Part shown: positions 1 to 9,800 of the stretch, piece by piece
How the letters are laid out: each line of letters starts with the position of its first letter
Position numbering within the stretch: the first letter of the stretch is position 1
DNA from: Methanobacteriota archaeon
GTDB taxonomy: Bacteria > Myxococcota > UBA727 > JABDBI01
Direction: 5' to 3'
DNA: 47,504 nucleotides
NCBI GenBank assembly: GCA_013288705.1
Contig: JABDBI010000012.1
Span: 1 to 47,504, forward strand
Notes under the pieces: generated by a model
Told to the model about the DNA's origin: nothing
The model's database searches: none
What the model saw: only the letters and a program-made list of their open reading frames with translations
Translations under genes and position numbers: made by a program

Positions 1-170
1 AGCTTTCCCGCGGCGCGTCGCACGTCAGTATGGTGGCGCTGTGTGTGCGGATCCAAGCGAAGCGTCGCGAGGCCTGCCGAGTCATAGCCGCGGTATTCCA
101 ATCGACTGAGGCCTTCGATCAAAATAGGCTGCGCCGCCCGACTACCAACATAACCAACAATGCCACACAT
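1..170 (-). CDS. glmS: Glutamine--fructose-6-phosphate aminotransferase, N-terminal part (cut by window edge)
   Basis: GlmS makes glucosamine-6-phosphate from fructose-6-phosphate and glutamine, the entry step to UDP-GlcNAc for peptidoglycan and LPS. Reading the minus strand from ATG at 170 gives [11 protein letters not shown] followed by [18 protein letters not shown]. This is the class II glutamine amidotransferase start, with the catalytic Cys at residue 2 and the YRGYDSAG signature. GGAG lies 7 bases before the ATG. Only 56 codons are present and the rest lies beyond base 1. The gene is read from the same strand as the DsbA-like lipoprotein, with a strong hairpin terminator between them. 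The family identity is clear despite the truncation. Confidence 0.93.
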   Translation of the reverse strand, partial: MCGIVGYVGSRAAQPILIEGLSRLEYRGYDSAGLATLRLDPHTQRHHTDVRRAAGK

Positions 171-191
171 ATATTTTCTCCAACACAAAAA

Positions 192-222
192 CAAAAGCGG
201 CGCCCCGAAGGCCCCGCTTTTG
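192..222 (-). terminator. Rho-independent terminator between the DsbA-like gene and glmS
   Basis: On the minus strand a perfect 9-bp stem (CAAAAGCGG with CCGCTTTTG) encloses a GC-rich part with a TTCG loop and is followed by TTTTTG. It ends about 14 bases before the glmS ribosome binding site, so it also lies within the region that would be the glmS leader. Confidence 0.8.
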
Positions 223-247
223 CTTTTAGCATCAAAACAAACCGAAA

Positions 248-943
248 TTAAAGGAGCTTCTTCTCTTTAATCAGGTTCTTGATACCATCAACTGAACGCT
301 CACGCAGTTCCCATCCGCCAACGAAAATCGAAGGTGTTCCGCGGACATGAGCAACTTTGTCACCCAGCTCGATGTCAGCCTTGATCATCTCTTCATACTT
401 CGCGTCGTTGCTCTTCAAATCGCTCTTGAACTTTGCGACGTTTAGGCCAATTTCCTTGGCCCATTTCTCATAGTTGGTATCGCTTAGGCTGGTCTGGTTC
501 TCATAGAGCTTGGAAGACATTTCCCAGAACTTACCTTGCTCACCCGCGGCCAAAGCGGCTTTAGATGCTGGTCTGGCGTTTTGATGGAAGGTCAAGGGGA
601 AGTGCTTGAACACAACGTTGACTTTTTCCTTTAAGCTTGGGTCTTTCATGAGGTCAGCAAAGAGCGGCTCTGTTCTGGCGCAGAATGGGCATTGAAAGTC
701 ACTGAAAATGACAACGCTCACTGCTGCTGAGCGATTGCCCATCACATGGCTCTGGCCCACTGGGATTTGGTAAGCTGCTGTCTGCTCAGGTGGCATTGCA
801 CGCGCTGGGGCAGCACGTTTCTCGAGTTGATCAATGCGCTTTTCCATCGCATCCATTCGCTCGGCTGTTTTAGCAGAATCAGGGTTTTTGCAGCCAATAA
901 AGAGGACCGCGGTGAGCGTTCCTAGCACGACAAGTTTTTTCAT
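248..943 (-). CDS. DsbA/thioredoxin-fold lipoprotein (thiol oxidoreductase)
   Basis: Predicted cell-envelope disulfide oxidoreductase of the DsbA-like thioredoxin family. The ATG at 943 was chosen because CGGAG lies just upstream and it starts directly at a lipoprotein signal (MKKLVVLG, lipobox FIGC, Cys18). An upstream in-frame start would add 36 residues without a signal. Residues 26-43 look like a short coiled coil ([17 protein letters not shown]), possibly a trimer or dimer stalk. The redox motif is CPFC at 85-88, after the FSDFQ strand typical of the family. The cis-proline is in RGTPSIF (Pro204). The substrate is unknown. It is probably anchored in the outer or inner membrane by the lipidated Cys. 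Confidence 0.88.
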   Translation of the reverse strand: MKKLVVLGTLTAVLFIGCKNPDSAKTAERMDAMEKRIDQLEKRAAPARAMPPEQTAAYQIPVGQSHVMGNRSAAVSVVIFSDFQCPFCARTEPLFADLMKDPSLKEKVNVVFKHFPLTFHQNARPASKAALAAGEQGKFWEMSSKLYENQTSLSDTNYEKWAKEIGLNVAKFKSDLKSNDAKYEEMIKADIELGDKVAHVRGTPSIFVGGWELRERSVDGIKNLIKEKKLL

Positions 944-1019
944 AAAGTTGTTCTCCGTTTGAGAAATTTCTAAACCAAAGCGAATTATGGTGCAAGAGAA
1001 AACTGTCGTTTTTTTTGAG

Positions 1020-1048
1020 TTGTTTGCAACCGGGGAGGTCGCTACAAT
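1020..1048 (+). promoter_or_regulatory. Possible sigma70-type promoter for the YbjN-like gene
   Basis: TTGTTT (1020-1025), a 17-base spacer and TACAAT (1043-1048) lie 20 bases before the ATG at 1068 in the divergent intergenic region. The -10 matches 5 of 6 consensus bases and the -35 only 3 of 6. Confidence 0.35.
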
Positions 1049-1067
1049 CACGTGAACGGGGGCTTGT

Positions 1068-1493
1068 ATGGTTGAGGTGCTAGGAGCGCAGCGGGTTGAT
1101 CGGTTTCTAAATGAGCTCGGTTGGCAACATGATAAAGTGGCGGAAGGTGTTGTACGTGCCCGATATACCGGTCATTTTGGTGAGGTGAAGGTTATCCTGC
1201 AGATAGGAGAGGGTGGGCTGCATATGGCGATTAACCCCATCCTTGCCAAGCCTCAGGCAGGATGGAGTCGCTCTGTTTTTCGACTCGTGGAAATGCTGAA
1301 TCGTGAAACGCATCTGATCCAGGTAGGGCTTGATCGAGATGGTGATATCTTCGTAAAGGTAGATGTGCCAAAGGGCGATATCGAGTTTGAGCAGTTTGTT
1401 TACGTGATTTTCAACCTCTGTCAGGTTTCCGAGCAGCTCACAGTACCCGTGCTGCAAGCGCAGGCCTACGATACCTTTGCTGCACGCGCTTAG
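1068..1493 (+). CDS. YbjN-like / type III secretion chaperone-fold protein
   Basis: This 141-residue protein has no signal peptide or membrane segment. The pattern (N-terminal helix with FLNELGW, alternating strands with ILQIGEGGLHMAINP, a long helix RLVEMLNRETHLIQVGLDRDGDIFVKVDVP, then an acidic helix) resembles the YbjN/T3SS-chaperone-like fold. That assignment comes from pattern recognition, not a search. GGGGG lies 7 bases before the ATG. Its stop overlaps the stop of the convergent A-type carrier by 4 bases (TTAG). The function is unknown; YbjN-like proteins are often associated with stress or motility effects, which cannot be read from this sequence. Confidence 0.6.
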   Translation: MVEVLGAQRVDRFLNELGWQHDKVAEGVVRARYTGHFGEVKVILQIGEGGLHMAINPILAKPQAGWSRSVFRLVEMLNRETHLIQVGLDRDGDIFVKVDVPKGDIEFEQFVYVIFNLCQVSEQLTVPVLQAQAYDTFAARA

Positions 1494-1897
1494 AGGGAAA
1501 AGGATTCACCGCAGGAACAGTTTTTTGCTGCCTGGGGGTTTTTGAGGGAAAACCCTTTGCGTTGCATTGAATCGTGCCAATCGAGTAGTGAACCACCAAT
1601 CAATTTGAGCGATTTCGGATCCACGCAGATCTGTGCGCCAAGGGATTGAAAAATATGGTCATTTGGCTTTGCAGCGGGTTCAATCGCAAAATGGTAACTA
1701 AAGCCTGAACAACCCCCACCGATGACGCCTACGCGCAGGAGCCCTTCTGGTTTCGATTCTTGTAGGAGCAGCTCTGAAATGCGCGCGGCAGCAGCTTCGG
1801 TGATATGGACTTGATCTGCCGGGATCTCAGCCGCGGGTAAAGACAGCGCTGTTCGCTGCGACATGTTATTTTTCTTGCTGATTGCGAGAAGGCTCAT
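1490..1897 (-). CDS. A-type iron-sulfur carrier (HesB/IscA/ErpA family)
   Basis: Carrier that passes Fe-S clusters or iron to target apoproteins. The three conserved cysteines are visible: one in GGGCSGFSY and two in the C-terminal CSCG, with the family's usual flanking IcVDPkSL strand. The protein is 135 residues. The start at 1897 overlaps the stop of the upstream desulfurase (ATGA), so translation is probably coupled. A second possible start is Met12 (1864), which would give 124 residues, nearer the usual family length, but it has no clear ribosome binding site. No IscU scaffold, ferredoxin or HscAB gene is next to it, so whether it acts as IscA, ErpA or SufA cannot be decided here. Confidence 0.9.
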   Translation of the reverse strand: MSLLAISKKNNMSQRTALSLPAAEIPADQVHITEAAAARISELLLQESKPEGLLRVGVIGGGCSGFSYHFAIEPAAKPNDHIFQSLGAQICVDPKSLKLIGGSLLDWHDSMQRKGFSLKNPQAAKNCSCGESFSL

Positions 1898-3018
1898 TTG
1901 GGCACCAATACCCAGTTTATACCAAACTCTTTGATTTCTTCCAATGTATTAAACCGGCCTATGCCAAACCGAATGGATGCGTTGGCGAGATCATCAGATA
2001 GGCCGATGCCCTGCAGTACATGACTTGCCGAAGCACTTGCTTGCATGCAGGCAGCACTTGTGGACACAGCCAAAGATGGGCCAATTGCCAGCATGATTTC
2101 TTCTGCTGGGAGTCCGGGAAACGCGACATTGAGGTTACCAGCGACGCGTCGTTTGAGACAGCCATTTACCACACAGTGCGGAAACACTTCGAGGAGCTGT
2201 TTGTGCAGCGCTTCTCGCAGTAACAATATGCGTGCGGTTTCTGTTTCACGCTTTTGCATGGCGATAAGCACCGCTGTGCCAAGGCCGACAATGCCAGGTA
2301 CATTGAGTGTACCAGAGCGAAATCCAAACTCCTGTCCTCCGCCGTGTTGAAGCGGCTTGAGCAGAGAGTTAGCCGCATTCCGAATGTAGAGTGCTCCGAC
2401 GCCTTTAGGGCCATAAATTTTGTGAGCGGTAAAAGACATCAAATCGACGCCAAGAGTATCGACATCGATAGGTAATCGTCCAAGACCTTGCGCTGCGTCA
2501 CAGTGAAAGAGAATGCCATGTTCTTTTGCCAGTGCGCTAATTTCTGCGATTGGGTTGATTGTTCCAATTTCGTTGTTCACCAGCATGAAGGACAGCAAGA
2601 TCGTATCTTGTCGAATGGCCTCCGTAATTTTTGCTATTTCGATTAACCCAGCTTGGTTTGGGCGCAGATAGGTTACAGAGAACCCTTCATCCTCAAGCGC
2701 TCGACATGTGTCCAAGACCGAACTGTGCTCGATTTGTGAAGTGATAATATGGCGACCGACGTGCGCGCGCGACATGCAACCACTCTTGACCGCGAGATTG
2801 TTCGATTCCGTGGCGCCGGAGGTGAAAATAATTTCCTTGGGATGACATCCAAGGCATTCGGCGATTTGCCGACGTGCTTTTTGTACGGCATCCCTTGCTT
2901 GGTAGCCAAGTAAATGCTTGCTGCCGGGGTTGCCAAATGCGCCCGTCAAAAATGGCATCATCGCGTCTAACACGATGGGATCGAGTGGCGTCGTTGCGTG
3001 GTTATCTAAATAAATCAA
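1894..3018 (-). CDS. Cysteine desulfurase, IscS/NifS type
   Basis: PLP enzyme that takes sulfur from cysteine for Fe-S clusters and thio-modifications. The 374-residue protein starts with MIYLDNHATTP, the NifS/IscS opening. Visible active-site residues are His98 (IEHSS), Asp174 and Gln177 (DAAQ), the PLP lysine Lys200 (TAHKIYGPKG) and the mobile-loop Cys324 (STSAACMQAS). The loop differs from the usual SSGSAC but keeps the Cys. It is the first gene of a two-gene minus-strand unit with the A-type carrier (ATGA overlap). It lies divergent from a second, more distant desulfurase with only 60 bases between the two starts. Confidence 0.93.
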   Translation of the reverse strand: MIYLDNHATTPLDPIVLDAMMPFLTGAFGNPGSKHLLGYQARDAVQKARRQIAECLGCHPKEIIFTSGATESNNLAVKSGCMSRAHVGRHIITSQIEHSSVLDTCRALEDEGFSVTYLRPNQAGLIEIAKITEAIRQDTILLSFMLVNNEIGTINPIAEISALAKEHGILFHCDAAQGLGRLPIDVDTLGVDLMSFTAHKIYGPKGVGALYIRNAANSLLKPLQHGGGQEFGFRSGTLNVPGIVGLGTAVLIAMQKRETETARILLLREALHKQLLEVFPHCVVNGCLKRRVAGNLNVAFPGLPAEEIMLAIGPSLAVSTSAACMQASASASHVLQGIGLSDDLANASIRFGIGRFNTLEEIKEFGINWVLVPK

Positions 3019-3078
3019 CGTTGCACCCTCATGGTCTCGCGGCTAATGCTATTATCGTGCTTATCAGAAGGAGCACCA

Positions 3079-4239
3079 ATGAACGACGTCTATCTGGATA
3101 ACGCCGCTACGAGTTTTCCTAAACCTGAGATAGTCTATCAGGCGATTGAGGCTTTTATGCGACGTGGCGGAGGGAGTCCTGCGCGAGGCAGTTATAGTAA
3201 AGCGCAAGAAGCGGAACGCATTGTTGTGAAGCTCCGCTCCAAACTATCGCAACTGCTTGGCTCTCGTGATCCTTCTCGTTTGATTTTCACTCCAAATTCT
3301 ACCGATGCGATTAATCTCGCACTCAAAGGGTGGCTGCAAGACGGGGACAACGTCGTCGTTACGAACTTGGAACATAACGCCGTACTTCGCCCGCTTTGGG
3401 GGTTAAAGCGATCAAGAAACATAACGGTCGCTGTTGTGAATGCGAATTCACGAGGAGAAATTAATCCTGATGATCTGGCGAAAGCAATCACTCCGAAAAC
3501 AAGGCTTGTGGCGTGTGTGCATGCCTCCAATGTGCTGGGTACTATACAGCCAATACACGAGATCGCTCGGCGGACGCGTGAGCTTGGTATTCCGTTGCTC
3601 GTCGATGGCTCGCAAACAGCTGGTGCTTATCCAGTCAATGTAGAAGAATTGGGTGTCGATATGTTTGCGTTTACTGGCCACAAGAGCTTACTTGGCCCAA
3701 CGGGAACTGGCGGGCTCATTGTTCGAGCTGGTCTAGATCTTGTGCCGCTGCGTGAGGGGGGAAATGGAACGCACTCGGATAGCCTTGAGCAACCCACCAC
3801 CTGGCCAGAACGCTATGAATCTGGAACACCAAATATATTCGGCCTTGCCGGACTACTTGCTGGCGTCGAGTATGTTCAGAGGACGGGCGTGGAAGCGTTG
3901 CATGCGCACGAAGTGAATTTAAATCGTACGTTGATGGAGCAGCTGAAACAAATAGATGGTGTGACAGTGCATGGGCCGGAGGCAGAAGCCAAAGTGGCGA
4001 TTACGTCAATCAGTTTCAAAATGCTCGATGCGGCGGAGGTTGGTCAGATGCTTGGGAAGAAGTTTGGTGTGATGGTTCGCACTGGTCTCCATTGCTCTCC
4101 TCTTATCCATCAGACAATTGGCACCAAGGATCAGGGCACGGTTCGTTTTAGCATTGGTTGGTCTAATACCTTGGACGACGTGCATCGTGCTGTTCAAGCA
4201 GTGCGTGAGATAGCTGGCTCGATTTATGGGAGAAAATAA
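3079..4239 (+). CDS. Cysteine desulfurase-like class V aminotransferase (EGC-type subfamily)
   Basis: The start at 3079 is supported by AGAAGGAG five bases upstream and by the opening MNDVYLDNAATSFPKP, which is typical of the cysteine desulfurase family protein group; the longer frame from 3031 has no such support. In this 386-residue protein His100 (LEHNA), Asp177 (VDGSQ), the PLP lysine Lys202 (TGHKSLLGPTG) and Cys339 (RTGLHCSPLIH) are all present. The Cys context RTGLHC, rather than a long IscS loop, is what sets this subfamily apart. Its stop codon shares one base with the start of the MetRS-like gene (TAATG), so the two are likely co-translated and may act together. The sulfur acceptor is unknown. 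Confidence 0.88.
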   Translation: MNDVYLDNAATSFPKPEIVYQAIEAFMRRGGGSPARGSYSKAQEAERIVVKLRSKLSQLLGSRDPSRLIFTPNSTDAINLALKGWLQDGDNVVVTNLEHNAVLRPLWGLKRSRNITVAVVNANSRGEINPDDLAKAITPKTRLVACVHASNVLGTIQPIHEIARRTRELGIPLLVDGSQTAGAYPVNVEELGVDMFAFTGHKSLLGPTGTGGLIVRAGLDLVPLREGGNGTHSDSLEQPTTWPERYESGTPNIFGLAGLLAGVEYVQRTGVEALHAHEVNLNRTLMEQLKQIDGVTVHGPEAEAKVAITSISFKMLDAAEVGQMLGKKFGVMVRTGLHCSPLIHQTIGTKDQGTVRFSIGWSNTLDDVHRAVQAVREIAGSIYGRK

Positions 4240-5771
4240 TGAAGCGTCACTTTGTGAGTGCTGGTTGGCCCTATCTTTATGACATCCCTGGGCTGCACAA
4301 TTGTGTTCCGATGCTATTTGCTGACGTGTGTGCGCGCTTTTACCGTCTCCAGGGAGATGAAGTATTTTTTCTATGTGGTGCCGATGAGCATGGTGCCCGT
4401 ACCGAATATGTAGCCTCCGGCTATGGCATAACGCCGGCTGAGCTTTTGAATGCAAAATACGACGCGACATTGCCACTTTTGGCGAAGTTGGATCTTTCTT
4501 TTGATACGTTTGGCCGCACGGGGGATCCCTTTCACGTCACATTTGTGCAAGATTTTTTGAAAGAGCTCATTCAAACTGAAGTTCTTGTGACAGCAAAACA
4601 GAAAGTAGCTTGGTGTGGGCAGTGTAGCCGTCATCTTCCCGATCGCTTTTTAGAGGGCACTTGCCCATATTGCTCGGGAAAAACATATGGGAATCAATGC
4701 AACAACAAGAAGGATTGTGCGCGTCTCGTCGAATCAGAGCAGGTGATTGATGGGCGCTGTGCAGTGTGTGCTGGAAACATAGAATGGAAAGAAGAAGACC
4801 ATCTTTTCTTTCGTATGGATCTTTTTAAGGAGAAGCTTTACGCACTTTCTCAGTCTACAGATAAGCACTTTGCTGAAGTTCGCCAGCGCATACATCGCAC
4901 ACTCGATGAGACACCAAAAGTTTGTATCACACGTGACACCACGTGGGGCATTCCTGCGCCAGCTCTTGCTGGCAAAACAGTTTACTCATGGGTGGACTCG
5001 CTGCTAGCCAAAGTATCTATGCTTGCCAAGCTTGGGGGTGAATGGGAGCAAAAGTATTGGAAGGAAGCTGCAGTGGAACACCACTTTTTCCTCGGTATGG
5101 ATGGCACGCCTTTCTATGGTGCACTTTTTCCTGCTCTTTTGTCGGCGAGCCGAAGGAACTATTTTATCGATAATTGGAAGATATTACCCAATGAGGTTTT
5201 CATTTATGAAGGTGGAATTTGTTCCAAGTCTACTGGCACTGGCATTTGGTTAGAGGAGGCGCTGGCAACGCTTCCATCTGATTTTTGGCGATTCTATATC
5301 TTTTTTGTGCATGCCAATGTGGAGACCGGAGCAGAGCGTGATGTTGACTTTCGATGGGAGCGATTCTCGACGGCGATCAACGAGTGGGTGCTCAAGGGAT
5401 TCTCGGCTGCTGCAACCGCAAAGTCGGGTGCAAGTGGAATTGACGAGGAGAATGAAATAAGACGGTGTATGCAAGAGTCTCGCATCGGAGAGGGATTTAG
5501 TCTTTTAATCCGGTCTTTGGTTGAGCAGCCTTCCGAAGAAAAGACAAGATGTCTTGCGCCTATTCTGGAGTGCTTTCTTCCGCATTCGGGGCGTCAACTT
5601 GCGAAAGGACAGGTGCCTTTTACGATGGCGCCGCTTTATCATTCGCAGGTACAGATGGATTATCAAGATCGGGTTGATGAAAGACGAGCGCGGCGCAATT
5701 TGAGGGAGGAGATTATTGACGCACGCGCGGATGCTCTTTGTGTATGTCCGATCAACTTAAGTGAACAGTAG
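4239..5771 (+). CDS. Methionyl-tRNA-synthetase-like protein with degenerate HIGH motif
   Basis: Class I synthetase fold of the MetRS type, 510 residues. Order: Rossmann start (VSAGWPY), ADEHG at 48-52, a zinc/knuckle insert with Cys126, 129, 142, 145, 154, 160, 174 and 177, WVDS at 251, FLGMDGTPFYG at 284-294 and CSKST at 328-332. A gap-free match to E. coli MetRS from memory puts GLHN (18-21) where HLGH should be, so the first His is lost. Methionine-pocket positions Leu13, Tyr260 and His301 become Trp10, Lys258 and Tyr293. The C-terminal part is short and lacks a clear anticodon-recognition pattern. It may be a MetRS paralogue activating another substrate, or inactive. It is coupled to the upstream desulfurase and its 3' end overlaps atpC by 20 bases. 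Confidence 0.82.
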   Translation: MKRHFVSAGWPYLYDIPGLHNCVPMLFADVCARFYRLQGDEVFFLCGADEHGARTEYVASGYGITPAELLNAKYDATLPLLAKLDLSFDTFGRTGDPFHVTFVQDFLKELIQTEVLVTAKQKVAWCGQCSRHLPDRFLEGTCPYCSGKTYGNQCNNKKDCARLVESEQVIDGRCAVCAGNIEWKEEDHLFFRMDLFKEKLYALSQSTDKHFAEVRQRIHRTLDETPKVCITRDTTWGIPAPALAGKTVYSWVDSLLAKVSMLAKLGGEWEQKYWKEAAVEHHFFLGMDGTPFYGALFPALLSASRRNYFIDNWKILPNEVFIYEGGICSKSTGTGIWLEEALATLPSDFWRFYIFFVHANVETGAERDVDFRWERFSTAINEWVLKGFSAAATAKSGASGIDEENEIRRCMQESRIGEGFSLLIRSLVEQPSEEKTRCLAPILECFLPHSGRQLAKGQVPFTMAPLYHSQVQMDYQDRVDERRARRNLREEIIDARADALCVCPINLSEQ

Positions 5772-6138
5772 AACGTTCGATTTCTGCATCGAGACGTTTT
5801 CTCTCTGCAGTGTCGTTGAATCCCTGCTCGGTTGTCGCATCGATCTCACCGGGCAGGGCCGCCGCGTCACACATGACCGCAACATGAGCGTGCCCAACTT
5901 CCGCAAATCCGGGCGCCACCATGAGCTGCAAATCGACGCCATCGGGAAATGATTCATCGTCAGGCTTTTCAATTATGCGGGGCCGTTTGATCGTGACCAT
6001 GCCCGTTTTTAAAGAAGCGAGAACAGGTGTGTGGCCTTCCAGGACCTCGAGTTCACCCTCGGAGCCGGGAAGGACGACGCTCTCGCATTCGGCTGTCAGG
6101 AGCTTTCGCACGGGGGTTACGATTTCTAGTTTGAGCAT
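5752..6138 (-). CDS. atpC: ATP synthase F1 epsilon subunit
   Basis: Central-stalk subunit of F1Fo ATP synthase, which couples gamma rotation to catalysis and can inhibit ATP hydrolysis. The 128 residues open with LKLEIVTPVRKLLTAECESVVLPGSEGELEVLEGHTPVLASL in essence, the standard epsilon beta-sandwich with the GELEVLEGHTP signature. A short C-terminal helix (AERKRLDAEIERS) follows. There is an extra acidic loop (EKPDDESFPDG, residues 57-67) within the beta domain. It lies 17 bases after atpD and its stop overlaps the convergent MetRS-like gene. No other ATP synthase gene is adjacent. Confidence 0.93.
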   Translation of the reverse strand: MLKLEIVTPVRKLLTAECESVVLPGSEGELEVLEGHTPVLASLKTGMVTIKRPRIIEKPDDESFPDGVDLQLMVAPGFAEVGHAHVAVMCDAAALPGEIDATTEQGFNDTAERKRLDAEIERSTVHLS

Positions 6139-6155
6139 AGGCGGTCCGGGGAGTT

Positions 6156-7634
<1,479 letters not shown>

Positions 7635-7695
7635 TCAAGCGGGCGGAGCATGGCAGATTGCTTAAACATTTCAAGCCGGGTAGGCTGAAAATCCC

Positions 7696-9792
7696 ATGTC
7701 AATCAATCAAACAGAGCATCTCATCGAAATTGCGGTTCCGGTGGTGGGGGTACCCCATGCGCTGACGTATACCATACCTGCGGCAATGACGAGGTTCCCG
7801 ATGGTGGGTAAGCGGGTCGTGGCGAGCGTAGGGACGCGCAAGATCGTGGGGGTTGTCACGCGGGATGCTAGGGTACGGGCGCCAGAGGGCTTTACACTTA
7901 AACCTATTGAACGGGTACTGGATGAGAGCCCTATCGTGAGTCCGGCCCAAATGGATCTTTGCCGCTTTGTGGCTGAATACTACATGGCACCACTGGGAGA
8001 GACCCTGCGGATGTGCGTTCCGCCAGATTTGGCCAAAGGTGGAAAACAGGATTTTGCCATTCGCAGGCGGCGAGCTGGAAAGAAATCCCAGAGCCGATCA
8101 AGTGGACCGGGAGTGGAACGAACTTTGACACCAGAGCAGCAATCGTGTGTGAATGCTGTGCTTGATGGGAAAGCATCATCTTTTCTGCTGGAGGGCGTGA
8201 CAGGTTCTGGCAAAACCGTTGTTTATATTGCCATCACCAAGGCGATGCTCGCGCAAGATAAGAGCGTGTTGGTGATTGTTCCGGAGATTTCTCTGACGCC
8301 CCAGTTGGTCGCAGAGTTTCAGGGCGCGCTTCAAACAGACATTGTTGCCCTGCATTCAAATCTCACACAGGCAAAGAGACGAGATGCTTTGCTTGCGTTG
8401 AGTACTCGGGAAGCTCGGGTTGTTATCGGCGCACGCTCGGCGTTATTTGCCAACATGCCCAGTCTTGGGCTAATCGTCGTTGACGAAGAACATGACGCGA
8501 GCTTTAAGCAGGACGAGACGCCTCGCTATCATGCGCGTGACGTGGCGCTCTGGCGTGCGCGTCACGAAGGCGCAAAAATCGTTCTTGGGTCAGCGACGCC
8601 ATCGTTGGAGAGTTTAGTGAATGTGCAAGCTGGTAGACTTGTGCATCTGCAGCTCACCAATCGCATCGGGGGAAATGGACTACTTCCGAAAGTCGAGGTG
8701 ATTGATCTACGTGCGCGGGCGCAACACAAAGAAATGGTGGCGCGAGATCGCTCGTTAACCGACGGTGGCACTTGGCGTATTTTGTCTGGTCCGCTCAAAG
8801 AAGCTTTGGTGCAAACGCTGGAGCGAAAAGAGCAGGCGCTGATTTTTCTCAATCGACGAGGTTATGCGACATTTGCAGTATGTGATGCGTGTGGTGAGAT
8901 TCGACAATGTGCACATTGCTCGGTGTCACTCACTTACTATCAGAGTAGAAATTTGCTGCGTTGTCATCAATGTGATCATAGTGAGGAACTTGGCCCATTT
9001 TGTCCGTCTTGCAACGAAGGTCCGGTGATGACTTTCGGTTTGGGCACGGAGCGAATCGAGGCTGAACTGCAAGCATGCTTTCCCGAGGCAAAGATTGCGC
9101 GTCTCGATCGAGACGTGGTGCGCAGAACCGGTGTGTTGCAGCAAATCGTGACAGATATGAAGAGTCTCGACACTGACATTTTAATTGGCACGCAGATGGT
9201 GGCCAAGGGCCATGACTTCCCCGGGGTGTCTTTGGTTGGCGTCATTCTCGCTGATACCGGTCTCGCCATGCCAGACTTCCGGGCGGCGGAGCGCACGTTT
9301 CAGGTGCTGACACAGGTATCTGGTCGAGCAGGTCGGGGTGATAAGCAGGGGCGTGTGATAGTGCAAACGTTTAATCCGGGGCATCCGAGTATTGCGTTTG
9401 CGAAGCATCACGATGTGAAGGGGTTTATGGCGCTTGAGCTAGAGTCGCGTAAGCTGGCGACACAGCCGCCATTTTCTCGGGCTGCTCTCTTGCGTCTCGA
9501 TGGGGATGTGCTCGAGAAAACGGAGGAGATCTCGAAGCTGATTGGTGTTTCTCTTCGCGAATCAATTAAGCAATCAGCGCTGCAACAAGTTTGCCACTTG
9601 CTCGGTCCCGCTCCCGCTGCGTATGAGCGATTGCGAGGCAAGTGGCGATTTCAGCTTTATCTACGTGCAGCTAACACAAAAGTGCGCGCGCAGGTGCTTG
9701 ATGTGATGAGAGCAGATCGCGAGCTGGAAAAAACGATCCGCAAGGCGAAGTGTCGACTCATCATCGATGTGGATCCAGTTCATATGCTTTAG
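7696..9792 (+). CDS. priA: Primosomal replication restart helicase
   Basis: PriA reloads the replisome at stalled forks. The 698-residue protein shows an N-terminal DNA-binding domain (EIAVPVVGVPHALTYTIP), Walker A GVTGSGKT at about 167-174, the DEEH box (VVDEEHDASFKQD), the GSATPSLES motif III and eight zinc-ligand cysteines in CDACGEIRQCAHC and later CHQC / CPSC. Helicase motifs V and VI (GTQMVAKGHDFPGV, QVSGRAGR) are intact. The start at 7696 gives the normal N-terminus. It is divergent from atpD, with 85 bases between the starts. Confidence 0.97.
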   Translation: MSINQTEHLIEIAVPVVGVPHALTYTIPAAMTRFPMVGKRVVASVGTRKIVGVVTRDARVRAPEGFTLKPIERVLDESPIVSPAQMDLCRFVAEYYMAPLGETLRMCVPPDLAKGGKQDFAIRRRRAGKKSQSRSSGPGVERTLTPEQQSCVNAVLDGKASSFLLEGVTGSGKTVVYIAITKAMLAQDKSVLVIVPEISLTPQLVAEFQGALQTDIVALHSNLTQAKRRDALLALSTREARVVIGARSALFANMPSLGLIVVDEEHDASFKQDETPRYHARDVALWRARHEGAKIVLGSATPSLESLVNVQAGRLVHLQLTNRIGGNGLLPKVEVIDLRARAQHKEMVARDRSLTDGGTWRILSGPLKEALVQTLERKEQALIFLNRRGYATFAVCDACGEIRQCAHCSVSLTYYQSRNLLRCHQCDHSEELGPFCPSCNEGPVMTFGLGTERIEAELQACFPEAKIARLDRDVVRRTGVLQQIVTDMKSLDTDILIGTQMVAKGHDFPGVSLVGVILADTGLAMPDFRAAERTFQVLTQVSGRAGRGDKQGRVIVQTFNPGHPSIAFAKHHDVKGFMALELESRKLATQPPFSRAALLRLDGDVLEKTEEISKLIGVSLRESIKQSALQQVCHLLGPAPAAYERLRGKWRFQLYLRAANTKVRAQVLDVMRADRELEKTIRKAKCRLIIDVDPVHML

Positions 9793-9800
9793 CGCAGTCG

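Noticed and set aside
30-251. A 73-residue plus-strand frame at the left end
   Set aside because: It is antisense to glmS and runs through the terminator. It has no ribosome binding site and no recognisable protein pattern.
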